A stretch of DNA of 61,848 nucleotides, taken from contig CAJJDD010000019.1 in the NCBI GenBank assembly GCA_905182895.1, positions 1-61,848 of the forward strand, written 5' to 3'. Both the position numbers and the translations under genes were made by a program. The DNA comes from Flavobacteriales bacterium UBA4466 (GTDB lineage: Bacteria; Bacteroidota; Bacteroidia; Flavobacteriales_D; Sanyastnellaceae). Numbering within the stretch: the stretch's first letter is position 1; each line of letters opens with the position of its first letter. The notes beneath the pieces are model-generated. The model saw nothing but the letters and a program-made list of their open reading frames with translations, was not told the DNA's origin and ran no database searches. This document shows, in pieces, positions 1 through 10,494 of this stretch.

Positions 1-1
1 T

Positions 2-331
2 AATAGCGGTCATCATACGATAGAAAGCTGCCATACATCGCAGTTCGAGCAGCACATGAGAGCGGTGCTAGATTTGCCTCTGGGAAATACCGAACTACTT
101 TCGCCAGCTGTAATGTTAAACTTACTAGGCCAAGAAGCTTTTACTGGAGCTGTTAAGTATGAGGGTATAGCTGAGGTACTGGCTAAAAAAGGAGTGACCA
201 TCCATTTATACGGAAAGGCTGACACCAAACCTTACAGAAAAATGGGGCATGTGACCATACTAAGTGAAACACTAGAAGGCGCTAAGGATGTAGCGTTGCA
301 AATAAAAAAAGAGTTAAAAGTGAAGGCTTAG
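2..331 (+). CDS. purK: 5-(carboxyamino)imidazole ribonucleotide synthase, C-terminal part
   Basis: PurK is an ATP-grasp enzyme that makes N5-CAIR from AIR and bicarbonate in purine synthesis. Only the last 109 or so residues are present, because the frame is already open at the left edge. The segment NSGHHTIESCHTSQFEQHMR followed by LPLG corresponds to the conserved NSGH-T-EA-TSQFEQHLRA block of PurK. A typical C-terminal tail follows (LYGK, Y-R-KMGHVT). The ATG at 56 lies inside this conserved block and is not the start. The gene ends about 60 bp before thyA, so purine and thymidylate/folate genes stand together. The copy of GCGTTGCAA at 293-301 lies inside the gene (see findings). Confidence 0.9.
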   Translation, partial: NSGHHTIESCHTSQFEQHMRAVLDLPLGNTELLSPAVMLNLLGQEAFTGAVKYEGIAEVLAKKGVTIHLYGKADTKPYRKMGHVTILSETLEGAKDVALQIKKELKVKA

Positions 332-391
332 TTCTCAACAATAGTTGGTAGAGCGAGAGTCAAATCGGAAATTTGTAGAAAAGGAAGGAAA

Positions 392-1186
392 ATGAATCAG
401 TACTTAGAGTTATTAAAGCACGTAAAAGAAAACGGAACGGCAAAATCTGACCGAACAGGGACAGGAACTACCAGCTGTTTCGGGTATCAAATGCGTTTTA
501 ATTTGGCAGAAGGATTTCCTTTATTAACCACTAAAAAGCTGCACCTAAGGTCTATCATCCATGAATTACTTTGGTTTCTGAAAGGAGACACGAATATTAA
601 ATATTTGAAAGATAATGGAGTGAAAATTTGGGATGCTTGGGCTGATGAAAATGGAGATTTAGGACCTGTTTATGGACATCAGTGGCGAAGCTGGCCTAAT
701 CCAGATGGATCTCAAACAGATCAAATAGAAAAATTAATAGACTCTTTAAAGAATAATCCAGACAGCAGAAGGCATATAGTTTCGGCTTGGAATCCATCGG
801 TGCTTGATGACATGGCACTTCCGCCATGCCACTGTTTATTTCAGTTTTATGTGGCAGATGGAAAGCTGAGTTGTCAGTTATACCAGAGAAGTGCTGATGT
901 ATTCTTGGGAGTTCCCTTCAACATAGCTTCTTATGCCATTTTAACTATGATGATAGCTCAGGTATGCGGCTATGAAGTAGGTGATTTTGTGCACACATTT
1001 GGTGATGTACATATTTACAGTAATCACATGGAGCAGGCAGATATACAGTTAAGTAGAGATTCTAGACCACTGCCTCAGATGAAGTTAAATCCAGAGGTAA
1101 AGAACCTGATGGATTTCACATTTGAAGATTTTACGTTAGAGAATTACGATCCACATCCACACATTAAAGCTGCTGTAGCGGTTTAA
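392..1186 (+). CDS. thyA: Thymidylate synthase
   Basis: Converts dUMP to dTMP using methylene-tetrahydrofolate in the cytoplasm. The 264-residue length is that of classical bacterial ThyA. The catalytic cysteine is Cys146 in the motif [11 protein letters not shown]. The phosphate-binding arginine pair is in [11 protein letters not shown] (about 125-134), and the folate-binding region includes RTGTGTTS near the N-terminus. The frame is intact, unlike many neighbours. folA follows 29 bp downstream on the same strand, the usual pairing, since DHFR regenerates the dihydrofolate that ThyA produces. The start at 392 gives the conserved MNQYLELL beginning with no upstream alternative needed. Confidence 0.97.
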   Translation: MNQYLELLKHVKENGTAKSDRTGTGTTSCFGYQMRFNLAEGFPLLTTKKLHLRSIIHELLWFLKGDTNIKYLKDNGVKIWDAWADENGDLGPVYGHQWRSWPNPDGSQTDQIEKLIDSLKNNPDSRRHIVSAWNPSVLDDMALPPCHCLFQFYVADGKLSCQLYQRSADVFLGVPFNIASYAILTMMIAQVCGYEVGDFVHTFGDVHIYSNHMEQADIQLSRDSRPLPQMKLNPEVKNLMDFTFEDFTLENYDPHPHIKAAVAV

Positions 1187-1194
1187 AAATATTG

Positions 1195-1206
1195 GCGTTG
1201 CAACGC
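1195..1206. promoter_or_regulatory. Palindrome GCGTTGCAACGC before folA
   Basis: A perfect 12-bp palindrome lies between the thyA stop and the folA start, ending 9 bp before the folA ATG. The identical palindrome recurs at 21967-21978 in front of purA. Its half, GCGTTGCAA, occurs elsewhere far more often than expected. It could be a protein-binding site or an iterated palindrome; the sequence alone does not decide. Confidence 0.45.
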
Positions 1207-1215
1207 TAAAAAACA

Positions 1216-1731
1216 ATGAGCTTAGTTTCCATTATAGTAGCCGCGGGTAAAAATTTAGAGATAGGAAAAGACAACGATTTAATGTGGTCTCTTCCTAGAG
1301 ACATGAGGTTTTTTAAGGAGACTACGTCAGGTCATCCAGTAATTATGGGTAGAAAAAACTGGGATTCTATTCCAGATAGATGGAGACCACTGCCAAATAG
1401 GAGAAACATCATTCTCTCTAGAACTCCCAGTACTCTGGAAGAAGGAGTATACGTGACTAATGATTTAAATGTAGCATTAGAGTTAGCGTGGGAAGAAGAG
1501 GATGAAGAAATCTTCGTTATAGGAGGTGGGCAGGTTTACGACTTAGCCCTAAAAACAAAGGTGGTAAATAGAATGTACATCACTCATATAGAAGCAGAAT
1601 TTCCAGGGGCGCATGCATTTTTCCCTAAATGGAATGAGGCTGAATGGAAGAAGACATTACTTTTTTCAAATGAAATTGATGAAAAGCATAAATTTTCGTT
1701 TGACGTGTATCAGTATGATCGAATCACTTAG
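1216..1731 (+). CDS. folA: Dihydrofolate reductase
   Basis: Reduces dihydrofolate to tetrahydrofolate with NADPH. The 171-residue protein shows the DHFR order: N-terminal strand VSIIVAAGKN, the W-S-LPRD segment with the active-site acid at Asp29, the VIMGRKNWDSIP segment that binds cofactor, the ILSRTP strand, and the glycine loop VIGGGQVYDLAL. The C-terminus carries the usual FSFDVYQ-type strand. It sits directly after thyA and 3 bp before the hupE-like gene, so it is probably cotranscribed. The frame is intact and the family length is normal. A 12-bp palindrome sits just upstream of the ATG. Confidence 0.96.
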   Translation: MSLVSIIVAAGKNLEIGKDNDLMWSLPRDMRFFKETTSGHPVIMGRKNWDSIPDRWRPLPNRRNIILSRTPSTLEEGVYVTNDLNVALELAWEEEDEEIFVIGGGQVYDLALKTKVVNRMYITHIEAEFPGAHAFFPKWNEAEWKKTLLFSNEIDEKHKFSFDVYQYDRIT

Positions 1732-1734
1732 AAC

Positions 1735-2320
1735 ATGAATCAACTCTTCCAAGCATTTTCTGAAGGAATGGCACATATTTTTTGCCTAGATGCTGTGGAT
1801 CACATTCTGTTTTTGCTCGTGCTGTGCGCTAGTTATGATTATTCTATGTTGAAGAGAATATTTTGGTTAGTCACCGCATTTACCATTGGGCATGCATTCA
1901 CATTTGTCCTTTCTGCATTAGGCTACGCGCCTTCTGTGCGCTCATGGGCAGAGGTATTTATCCCCTTCACCATACTTATTACAGCCATAGTGAATTGGTG
2001 TAAACCAGAAAGACAAAAAGGCTTGATTGAGAAAGGAAAAACACTTATTTATCTGCTGACTATAACCTGCGGGTCTATTCATGGTTTGGCTATAGGCAGT
2101 ATGATTCGAATAAAGTTAGATCCAGGAGAAAATTTCCTCGGTCAGTTAATTGGATTTAACCTAGGAGTAGAAGTAGCACAAATAGCGGTGGTTGTTTTAA
2201 TTCTGACTACACAGTGGACTTTAATGCGCCTTTTTAGGAATAAAATTGGGTCACTGGAGAATAGGGGTCTCTGGAATAGGTTTTGGTGCGGCACTTTTAA
2301 TACTTTTAGATACGTTATAA
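1735..2320 (+). CDS. HupE/UreJ-like membrane protein (frame broken near 2264)
   Basis: Polytopic inner-membrane protein of the HupE/UreJ_2 type, found in many Bacteroidota and possibly involved in metal transport. Hydrophobic segments with conserved histidines are visible: DAVDHILFLLVL, TAFTIGHAFTFVLSAL, GSIHGLAIGS and GFNLGVEVAQIAVV. As read, the frame runs on into YidD. Removing one G from GGGG at 2264-2267 gives the expected last membrane segment, SGIGFGAALLILL, and a TAA at 2318-2320, three bases before the YidD ATG. I therefore call two genes. The family assignment rests on the spaced H residues and topology; the substrate is unknown. Confidence 0.8.
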
Positions 2321-2322
2321 GT

Positions 2323-2547
2323 ATGCTCAGTAGATTATTTATACTTTTAGTAAGGATTTATCAGGCATTACTTAGTCCGTTATTAGGGGCTAACTGCAGG
2401 CATGAGCCTACGTGCAGTCAATATGCAGTAGAAGCGTTTAAAGAGTGGGGAGCATTTAAAGGATTGTGGCTAAGTATAGTTCGGGTATCGAAGTGCAGAC
2501 CTCGAGGAACATGGGGCTATGACCCTGTACCAAAAAATGAAAAATGA
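2323..2547 (+). CDS. yidD: Membrane protein insertion efficiency factor YidD
   Basis: Small membrane-associated protein thought to assist YidC-dependent insertion of inner-membrane proteins. The 74 residues show the whole family pattern: an amphipathic N-terminus (LLVRIYQ-LLSPLLG), the cysteine segment NCRHEPTCSQYAVEAF, the W-G-KG block, and KCRPRGTWGYDPVP. In the raw sequence this frame is continuous with the upstream HupE-like gene, but that appears to come from one extra G near 2264. The ATG at 2323 gives a normal YidD start. The stop overlaps the next gene in an ATGA at 2544-2547, which suggests translational coupling. Confidence 0.9.
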   Translation: MLSRLFILLVRIYQALLSPLLGANCRHEPTCSQYAVEAFKEWGAFKGLWLSIVRVSKCRPRGTWGYDPVPKNEK

Positions 2548-2759
2548 AAAATAGTATAATTTTAGCTTTTATGAGCTCGTTCGTGTTTGGATTTGCTTGT
2601 TGTGGGCATAACCATGAGGAGAGCCCTGTGATGAAGGAAGTAGTAGAAATTAACGTGAGGCTTTGGGAAGACCTTAACTCGGCTAAAGCTGAGGTGAGGT
2701 CCAGAATAGAAAAGGTCACTACCATTACAGACCCATTAGATTCCGTGGTGGAATCTTAG
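2544..2759 (+). CDS. Small putative lipoprotein
   Basis: A 71-residue product that I do not recognise. The N-terminus MKNSIILAFMSSFVFGFACC is a short signal with a lipobox-like end (GFA-C), so a lipidated periplasmic or outer-membrane-facing protein is likely. The rest is charged and probably helical (EVVEINVRLWEDLNSAKAEVRSR). It starts in an ATGA overlap with yidD. The frame ends at a TAG 24 bp before the next small frame, which is in the same phase. The two pieces could be one small lipoprotein split by paired sequence errors, since together they resemble short helical lipoproteins common in this phylum. Confidence 0.5.
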   Translation: MKNSIILAFMSSFVFGFACCGHNHEESPVMKEVVEINVRLWEDLNSAKAEVRSRIEKVTTITDPLDSVVES

Positions 2760-2783
2760 TGACCTATCATCCAGAAACTACTA

Positions 2784-2987
2784 ATGGATCAGAAATTGGC
2801 CTTGGAGAGCTTAGATAAAATAATACCTGAATTAAAAGGATATGAGCCCAAGTGTAATCACGAGCCAGGCGAAGTTCATAGTCATAATACAGTTGATATA
2901 GAGGGACTTGATGAAAAGGAGCTTTTAGAAATTCATAAGGAGCTTAAATCTACATTGACAGCCATTAAAGACAATCTAAAGAAATGA
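2784..2987 (+). CDS. Small His-containing hypothetical protein (possibly the 3' half of the previous gene)
   Basis: A 67-residue product, strongly helical and charged, with a CNHEPGEVHSHN stretch that could bind metal. No signal peptide is visible, which would be unusual for a stand-alone partner of a lipoprotein. It is in the same phase as the preceding small lipoprotein frame and may be its C-terminal half. The stop overlaps the start of the BNR-repeat protein in an ATGA at 2984-2987, so this end of the frame is well supported. Confidence 0.45.
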   Translation: MDQKLALESLDKIIPELKGYEPKCNHEPGEVHSHNTVDIEGLDEKELLEIHKELKSTLTAIKDNLKK

Positions 2988-4290
2988 AAATGCGTGTTAT
3001 TTTAATTTTAGTTCTCTTAATCTGTTCGGCCCTAGCATGGGGTCAGTCAGGAGAGAAATTTCTAAATGTACAGATAGATATAGCCGATGGGAAAGGCTAT
3101 GCGCCTTGCGAGCCCTCAATAGCCATACATCCTAAAAACCCAAAGAAAATTATGGCAGCCGCCATATTAGATAAGGTATATGCATCTGATGATGGCGGAT
3201 ATACATGGCGCATAGAAAATTTAGAATCGAGCATGGGAGTTTTTGGAGACCCTTGCTTGGTAGCTAATGCCAAAGGTCATTTCTATTACCTTCACCTGAG
3301 TAATCCTTCGGGTTTAGGGTGGAGTGATGAAAGCTTGTTGGATAGAATAGTATGTCAGCGCTCTAAGAATATGAAGAAATGGAGTGACGGGGGTAGGGAT
3401 AGGACTAAACGGGTCTAAGGATCAGGACAAAGAATGGGCTGTTACTAATCCTAAGAATCAGGATATTTATGTCACTTGGACTCAGTTTGACAAATATGAT
3501 TCATCTGAAGAAGGTGATAGTACTGTTATTCTTTTCGCGAAGTCTGATAAAAGAGCCAAGGAATTCTCTGTTCCTGTAAGGATTTCTCAAATAGCGGGAG
3601 ATTGTTTAGATGATGATGAAACTACAGAAGGAGCGGTGCCAGCTGTAGGTCCAAACGGAGAGATTTATGTAGCATGGGCGATTAATGAGAATATTTACTT
3701 CGATAGGTCATTTGATGAAGGGGAGACTTGGTTGGATAATGATATTCTAGCAGGTACTATTGCAGGGGGCTGGGCTCAGGAGATTCCGGGCATTAATAGA
3801 TGTAACGGAATGCCAGTTGTAAAGGTGGACTTGTCTGGTGGAGCCTATCATGGTAGAAGTATATGTGAACTGGTCAGATCAAAGGAATGGCTTGAGCGAT
3901 ACCGATATTTGGATGATTTATTCAGATGATCACGGAGAATCTTGGAGCCGGTCTACCAAGGTAAACCAAGACGATTCAGAGAGGCATCAGTTTTTCACAT
4001 GGTTTGATGTGGACCAGTCTGACGGTTCTATTTATGTGGTTTACTATGACCGAAGAGACACAGAAGGAAATGCTACAGACGTTTATTTGTCTGCGTCTTC
4101 TAATGGAGGCTTAAGTTTTACGGACTTTAAGATTAGTGAAAGCAGTTTTACTCCAAGTCCCAAAGTGTTCTTTGGAGATTACAATAACATATCCGTTTCA
4201 GAAGGGCATATTAGACCGATTTGGACACGCTATGAGAATAATAAGCTGAGTATATGGACAGCTATAATTAGTGCGGCAGAACTAGATTAA
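2984..4290 (+). CDS. Secreted BNR-repeat (sialidase-like fold) protein, two frame breaks
   Basis: A protein of about 434 residues with a Sec signal (MRVILILVLLICSALAWGQ). It carries repeated Asp-box segments of the S-x-D-x-G-x-T-W kind: YASDDGGYTWR, FDRSFDEGETW, YSDDHGESWS and SASSNGGLSF. These mark a beta-propeller as in sialidases and BNR proteins. I see no convincing sialidase catalytic set, so exo-sialidase activity is not claimed. The frame breaks twice. Deleting one G from the G run near 3388-3392 restores SDGVGIGLNG, and deleting one base near 3856 restores GRVYVNWSDQRNG. Both are one-base insertions. It converges with the HIT gene with a 4-bp overlap. Confidence 0.75.
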
Positions 4291-4675
4291 CTGTTAATCT
4301 CCCTGGCTATAGACTCCAGCTCTTCAGACGTGAGAGACAATTTAGCTTTTTCGAAGTTAATATCAGATACGCTTTGCAATGGCACCAAATGAATATGTGC
4401 ATGTGGAACTTCCAATCCAATTATAGCTACACCGATTCTTTTGCACTCTATTTTACCTCCCACTTTTTTGGCTACAGATTTGGCGAAAACCATCATCCTA
4501 GAGAGAAGGTCGTCCTCAATATCAAAGATATAGTCTACTTCTATCTTAGGGATTACTAGAACGTGTCCTTGTAGCCAAGGGCATAATATCTAAGAAGGCC
4601 AGAAACTCCTCGTTCTCATCTATTTTATGAGCATGGGATATCACCTGCTATTATTTTAGAGAAAATCGAACTCAT
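4287..4675 (-). CDS. HIT family nucleotide hydrolase, two frame breaks
   Basis: Histidine-triad protein that hydrolyses nucleotide phosphoramidates or related dinucleotides. The catalytic motif is HAHIHLVPL in the C-terminal half. The N-terminal half is in other frames: [15 protein letters not shown], then HKIDENEEFLAFLDIMPLA, then GHVLVIPKIEVDYIFD. Removing one base near 4633 and one near 4583 joins them into a normal protein of about 129 residues. The repaired ATG (4673-4675) overlaps the greA stop in ATGA, supporting both the repaired reading and cotranscription with greA. Confidence 0.85.
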
Positions 4676-5155
4676 GACCGGTTGATTTCGAGAATCTCAA
4701 AAGTGATTTTTCCGGCAGGCACCTTCAACTTCGGCGAAATCTCCTACTATTTTACCTACCAAACCTTTCCCGATCGGAGAGTCGATAGAGATTTTCTTTA
4801 GTGCAAGGTTAGCTTCGTTTTCCGCTACCAAGGTATACTCCACTATCATATTGTTAGCGGTGTTTTTTATCTTGACCTTCGAGAGAATAAAAACCTTGGA
4901 ATTATCTATCTGAGACTCATCTATTATCCGTAGCGCATGCCATAAGATTCTTCCATCTTAGAAATTGATTCGTGCTTCTAGAAGACCCTGAGCTTCTTTG
5001 GCGGCATCATATTCTGCATTCTCAGATAAATCTCCTTTGTCCCTTGCCTCAGCTATAGACTGAATTACTTTAGGTCGTTGGTCTGACTTTAGATTGTGAA
5101 GTTCGTCTTTCAATCTGTTGTATCCTTCCTCGGTATAGTATGTAATTTGACTCAT
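4672..5155 (-). CDS. greA: Transcription elongation factor GreA, several frame breaks
   Basis: Rescues backtracked RNA polymerase by stimulating transcript cleavage. The N-terminal coiled coil is clear: [19 protein letters not shown], then the conserved [20 protein letters not shown]. The C-terminal domain appears in a second frame ([49 protein letters not shown]) and a third ([14 protein letters not shown]). The breaks near 4970, 4945 and 4724 need an insertion, a deletion and an insertion repaired. The start is the ATG at 5155 (MSQITYY), not the upstream ATG at 5179, which lacks family similarity. An essential-type factor broken three times argues for sequence error rather than decay. Confidence 0.88.
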
Positions 5156-5193
5156 TGTAATGTATTTGAAGAGGTCCAAATAATGTTTAATTA

Positions 5194-5228
5194 GAAATAA
5201 GAAAACCCCAGAGGGGTTTTCTTATTTC
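5194..5228 (-). terminator. Intrinsic terminator with perfect 16-bp stem
   Basis: Arms GAAATAAGAAAACCCC (5194-5209) and its exact complement (5213-5228) are separated by AGA. The A/T outer part gives a U tract on either strand. It follows the PorV-like gene and precedes greA, so it most likely ends the TonB/T9SS/PorV transcript. Confidence 0.85.
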
Positions 5229-5255
5229 TTACCACAAAGATATTTAATTTTTATT

Positions 5256-6316
5256 CTATAATTCGATATGAACACCTATTGAGTGTACACCATCAAATCG
5301 AACGGTACGTTCGGTATGAATAGTCAAAGCCTATTCTAGACTCATTCTCACCTATTGGGACATTTACGCTCAGTCCGCCGGCTAGGCCGGTTAATGCTGT
5401 TGTTCTTTCGATGTCATCGGTGATTTTATCTTCCCATAGATACCCTGCCCTGAGCTGAAATAACTTATTATAGTCAAATGCAGCTCCTAATCCTATCTGA
5501 TCTCTACTAAAAGAATTACTCGTAAACTGGCCAGACGTTTGGAGTTCCATCTTATCATTTAATAAGAAGTTATATCCAAATCCAATATTAATAAGACTTG
5601 GTAATTCTAGATCAGCTGACTTTTGGTTCAAGTTGATAGAGGTTCCGTTAGAAATTACTGTTACAGCTTCAGAGAGTCCGTCGCCAGAATAGGTCATTGT
5701 GGGCCCCACATTTTTTAGGGCTATACCAAATTGGATTTGGTCTCGCTCTCCAGTGATGTATTGAATTCCGGCATCAAACGCTATACCTGAAGCCTTTACG
5801 TTAGAAATAGTCTCTGAGATTACTCTAAGAGTAAGACCACCGTAAATACTATTCGAGAATTCTTTAGCGTAGCTTAGCGCTAGGTTAGAAAATGTGGGGG
5901 AGAAACTTCCTATTCCTCCTTCAGGTATGGCTTCTGTAGTGATTGGGATATCTCCAAAACTCATAGAAGTAACTGATAAAGAAAGCACAGATGTTTCTCC
6001 TACACGCTGACCTAGTGAAAATGAATTGATATCAATGTCAGTTCCTACTAGACCTCTCATTAGTGTTAGTAACAAACTGAGTATCTGTTCTCTTTGTGAA
6101 AGCTAAACCAGCTACATTCAAATAAATGGATTCGACTCCTCGTATAGATGCCATGTTACTATTAGCCAATCCACCACTCCTGGCCCATGGATTAATGAGA
6201 AGTTGAGAAGCTCCAGCTGAACCTGCTCTATCCTTATTTCCTGCGTCTGCGCTAAAAGGCATTGCCATAAGAGCGGTTAGACTTAGGATACTCGAAATTT
6301 TAATAATTCTGTTCAT
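5256..6316 (-). CDS. PorV/PorQ family outer-membrane protein, two frame breaks
   Basis: Outer-membrane beta-barrel related to the T9SS proteins PorV and PorQ; PorV escorts cargo at the T9SS translocon. A signal peptide (SILSLTALMAMPFSADA) is followed by the family start GASQLLINPWARSGGLANSNMASIRGVESIYLNVAGLAF, read here in pieces, and then alternating barrel strands. The frame switches near 6055 (after TQFVTN). It switches again near 5300, where removing one base gives RFDGVHSIGVHIEL and a stop at 5256-5258. It starts 17 bp after the stop of a giant T9SS cargo gene and is followed by a strong terminator. Cargo, TonB receptor and PorV-like protein probably form one unit. Whether this is the main PorV or a paralogue cannot be told here. 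Confidence 0.75.
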
Positions 6317-6333
6317 AGTAGTTCTGTTCTATA

Positions 6334-9300
6334 TTAGAAGTTGTCTAAATCTACTGGTCTCATCACTCCGAACCATTTAATGATTCTGTCACCTTGATCA
6401 GTTTTGATATGAATTAAATATATACCACTGGCTATCGGAATATTCACTTGATTTTTTAAATCCCAATCAAGGAACGTCACGGGGTCAGCTTTTTGGTATT
6501 GTCGTATTAATGTTCCAGATAAATTGTAAATCGAGATATCACAGTCATAAGGAAGATTAATGAGCTTAACTATATTATCCAGTTTAGTTTCCTCATAGTC
6601 AGAGTAAGCATAATATGGATTAGGCACGATACCTATATCATCTAGTACGGATGCTAAAGTCTCGCCATCTTCAGACCTTGACGCTATAGAGCTAGTATCA
6701 AAGGTATACATAGGATTAAAGTGATTCTGCGCAGCTTCTTGAGCCGTATCGTCATCAATATCCGCATCAGCAGGACTGAATTTTCCGTACTCTTTAGCTA
6801 CTCTTAGTCTTATCCTAGCATCACTTGGAATAAGGCCGTCTTCTAGCACTGAGTAGGTCAAATCCTTGATTTAACCTAGGGCCATAGACCCAAGTGCATG
6901 ATCTGTATACATCTCTTAGATTATCGTCTAGCACTAGGTTTTGATAAAGGAAATTACCCCCGTCATATCCTGGCATTAAATCTTCATCTGTTTGAGAGTT
7001 TATGGTGTTCTTAAAGATATAAACCCAGTGCTGTCCGCCACCTAATAACCCTCCATTATCAAACAGAGTGGAGGTCGGGTTCCAAATCATATCTCTACCG
7101 TTTTCAGAACCTAACCAGCTCGTCTTCTCCAAAAGCCATATTTAATCGTTCTCCAGTATCTAAGTCGATTGCATATCCTGGGAACCAGCCCATCCCTTCC
7201 GGTTGTTGACCATTTAGAGAACCGTCTGCAGCATTAAACCCGGTCTGTCCTGAGTACAATCCGTTTTTATCTACAGAAGGGTGTCTCCTTGTTCTCATTT
7301 TAGAACCATCAGAGTTGTAGCTTTCTAGAACCTCTGATGTTTGAACCAATCCAGGATTCCACTGCATTTCTAACACTGGACATCTAGTCCATAGCGTTTT
7401 GTCGCTTGTCATTACGATATCGACATTATTAATGTCGGTAAGGTTATTTCTATTTCCAATAGTCAATGAGCTACCCTTCAAACTTTCAATGTTTGGAGCT
7501 ACATTAATTAGAACACCGCTAGCCTCTGCAAAAGCCGAGTACGAGGTCAGTGTATATGGAGCTACTGTCCCGTTTAAAAGTCCTTCATATTCCTCTTCTG
7601 GGTCTATAGCTATGTAATCATCATAGTTAACAAGATCTGGATCTGGTTCTAATCCGTCTTCTACGGAGATACCAGATCTAATCCAGTTAAGATCAAAGAA
7701 TCCTTCACCATCTGGTATGCCAGATAACCATGGGGAGTTAGAATCAGCGTATTCTAGAGTAGCTTCTAATGGCTCTCTGAAATTATTTACATCCGGAAAA
7801 GGATTAACGTATTGGGTCCAAGTGATACTTAGTCCGAAGTCTAGCAGTAACTCTTCATTTAATACTTCAATAGTATTTGTAGACTTTATTGAGTCACCTG
7901 TCTCTTCATGAATAAGAACCCAATTAGCGGTGTCAATTTCCTCATTGTCTTTGGCTAACTTAAGGGTGAAAGATGCATCCTTTAATGCGAGTGGGTCTAT
8001 AACTTTTACGGATATAGGTCCGCCATTTGGTGCATAAGTAGTTTGCTGTACTTTCCAAGGTGCACCAGACATTATTTGCTTTTCTGTTGATGAGGCGAAG
8101 TCGAGTGTATTAGTCGAATTACCTATCCCTTCTAACCTTGTTAAAGGTATTCCATCTCCGTAACCTGCAGATAATGAAGTTCCGTTAGCTTCCGACTCTG
8201 TAGGGTGAGGAATGGCCTTTTGCACTCTAACAGCAGAAGCGGCTGCTTTTCTGGAAGATTTGTACACGGTAGCTTGACCGGTTCCTAAACTAGGGTTGTA
8301 TTCTTCATAGTTGTTATAGCCATAGGCTAACACCAAGAAGTAGTATGTTTTATAATTAACTAATGCGCCAGTTCCGGTCGCAAAAGCATCTGCAACAATT
8401 GAAAGACTATGCTCTATGCCAGAATCTGTTCCACTCGCTTCTAAGGATGGAACAACTTCTCCAATTTCAGAATCAAAGGTCCAATTAACTAAAGATTCGA
8501 TGCCATCTTGTATGTCAAGCGTTTTTATTAATCGAGCACTTGTTAAATCTTTTAATTCATTAATTGTAACCTCGTTATTTGCGAGTTGGTAAACTTGATA
8601 ACCTTGAAACTTGTAAGTTCTAGCTTCTTCATCAAGGAATTCACCTGCACCATTAAATTCTGGAATACTTGCGTCAAAGCCATCTCCGTTAGTTCCAAAT
8701 TCTTCTAAATAATTTGTACTAATACTGTTATTATTAGTTAAGTAAAGGATAATTTCCTCGTCTAGTTCTTGTATGGTAACATCCGGAGCATCTGGCCCTC
8801 CAACACTTTGAAACAATTCTCAAACAAGGCTTGCGCTTTATCATCAGCTTGCTTAAGAACTTCTACAGATTCGAATTGGTTACCGCTTAACGCTCTCCCA
8901 TAAACGACACCTACTGTAATGTTGTTATAATCTCCAGGTGCTAATGAAAATGGCCCAGCAGATTGAATAAAACGCCTGTCTCCAGGATTATTCTCAGCGG
9001 TTACCTCACTCCATGGTTCTCTTATATCTCCATCAGTTCCAAATCCTACTACATCGGTGTCATCTCCGAACATAAAGTCTGCAAGTTGATTTGGATCATT
9101 TCCGGTTTGAAATCCATCTCCACCATAAGTCATTGGAAGACCATTTCTCCAGATACCAATAAGGTAGTTGTAATGTTCAAGAGCAGTTTCGGGATCTCCA
9201 TTTTGTCCTCCACCTATGTTATAGTAAAGGAATTTTCTCATACCGAAACGTTCGTTATCAATGTTATCATCACCGTAACCTATTCCTAGCCCTTTGTACG

Positions 9301-10482
9301 GAATACCATTACCTGCAAAGGCTTCTTCGGCAGAAAGTGGGTTGTTTGTAGTCTCCGGGCTTCCATCTTCTATTCCATCATAATCTTGGATAAGGGCCTT
9401 CAAAAAAATCAACGCCTACTGCTGGGGGGCTATTCCCATATCCTAGATATCCTGAGTTATCTCCATCAAAATTATCTCCGTTGTAGTAGTAGGCTAAACC
9501 ACGGTTCACATCACACCCTACATAATCATCATAAGGATCGCCTAGTGCTCCATCGGTGAAACACCCAAAATAAGTTTCAAACAACGTTTGAGTTCCACGG
9601 TTAATTAATTCATAATTATAGAAAGTCATAGAATTTACTTCATCATTTGTGGCAAAAGCAAATGCTTGGGCTCTAATTTCCATACCAATTGGATCTCCGC
9701 CAGTTTCTGTGTGTATATTTCCCTTATCATTAAAAATCCACCACATATTTTTGATCACCAAAAAGTGGAATAGTATCTTCTCTAGACTTGTTAGCACAAT
9801 CCACATCGCCTGTTAAATCATACCATGGGTAATCACCTGAGTCTGGGTCATAGTTACCATCACCGTCATAATCATAAAAGGGAGCTAAGTAATAATCTTG
9901 TGATAAACTAGTGTTCCCATGAGCAGGATATTCATAAAATTCTGAGGGTACCACATATCCATTCGGGAATTCAACTAAAGGATTACAAAGTGGGTCATTT
10001 TGACAATCAAACCAAGCTCTATGTTGCTCTGACCATTGTCTTTCAGTTAAAAAGAATCTATCATATTCTTCACAAACTTCTGGTTCAATTTCTGCATTTC
10101 CGTCTATGGTCAAAGGACCAGGCCAAAAGTCATTCCCATTTGCTCTAAAAGTAACAGCTGCCAATTTTAGCTGCTGATCAGGGCTGTATCCACCTAGCCA
10201 TAGTGCACCGGCATATATTACGGATACATTTCCTTCAGCGGGTATCCTATAAAATGCTCTACTAGTAGATCTATCTTGCCACATACTTCCTCCTGTCTCT
10301 ATCAATGCACGCACGTTATTATACTGCATTAACACTAATTCAGTAGCAGGTGAACATGCAGCAGCCTTAGTAGCTGATTGCTTAGAGTCGTCTTTATCAC
10401 GCCATTCATAGCGCATAGCATCTGCTTGAATGCTTAAGAATAAAATTAGCGTTAACAGCGCGATTAATTTCTTCATATTCAT
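6334..10482 (-). CDS. Giant T9SS-secreted protein with C-terminal sorting domain, five frame breaks
   Basis: About 1,380 residues after repair. A Sec signal (MKKLIALLTLILFLSIQADA) opens the protein. The body is rich in Asp, Asn, Gly and Tyr with acidic Ca-binding-like stretches such as DYDGDGNYDPDSGDYP. The end is a T9SS type A sorting domain (CDISIYNLSGTLIRQY, then PIASGIYLIHIKTDQGDRIIKWFGVMRP). Frames change near 6840, 7118, 8790, 9395 and 9768. At about 9395 removing one C from CCC restores FFEGLIQDYDGIEDG. It lies 12 bp after a TonB receptor and 17 bp before a PorV-like gene, an arrangement typical of surface-exposed proteins in this phylum. No enzymatic domain is recognisable, so the function is unknown. 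Confidence 0.75.
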
Positions 10483-10494
10483 GTTGACTGTATT

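Noticed and set aside
2984-4290. True exo-sialidase
   Set aside because: Asp-box repeats are present, but I could not place the catalytic arginine triad and Tyr/Glu pair, so only the fold is claimed.
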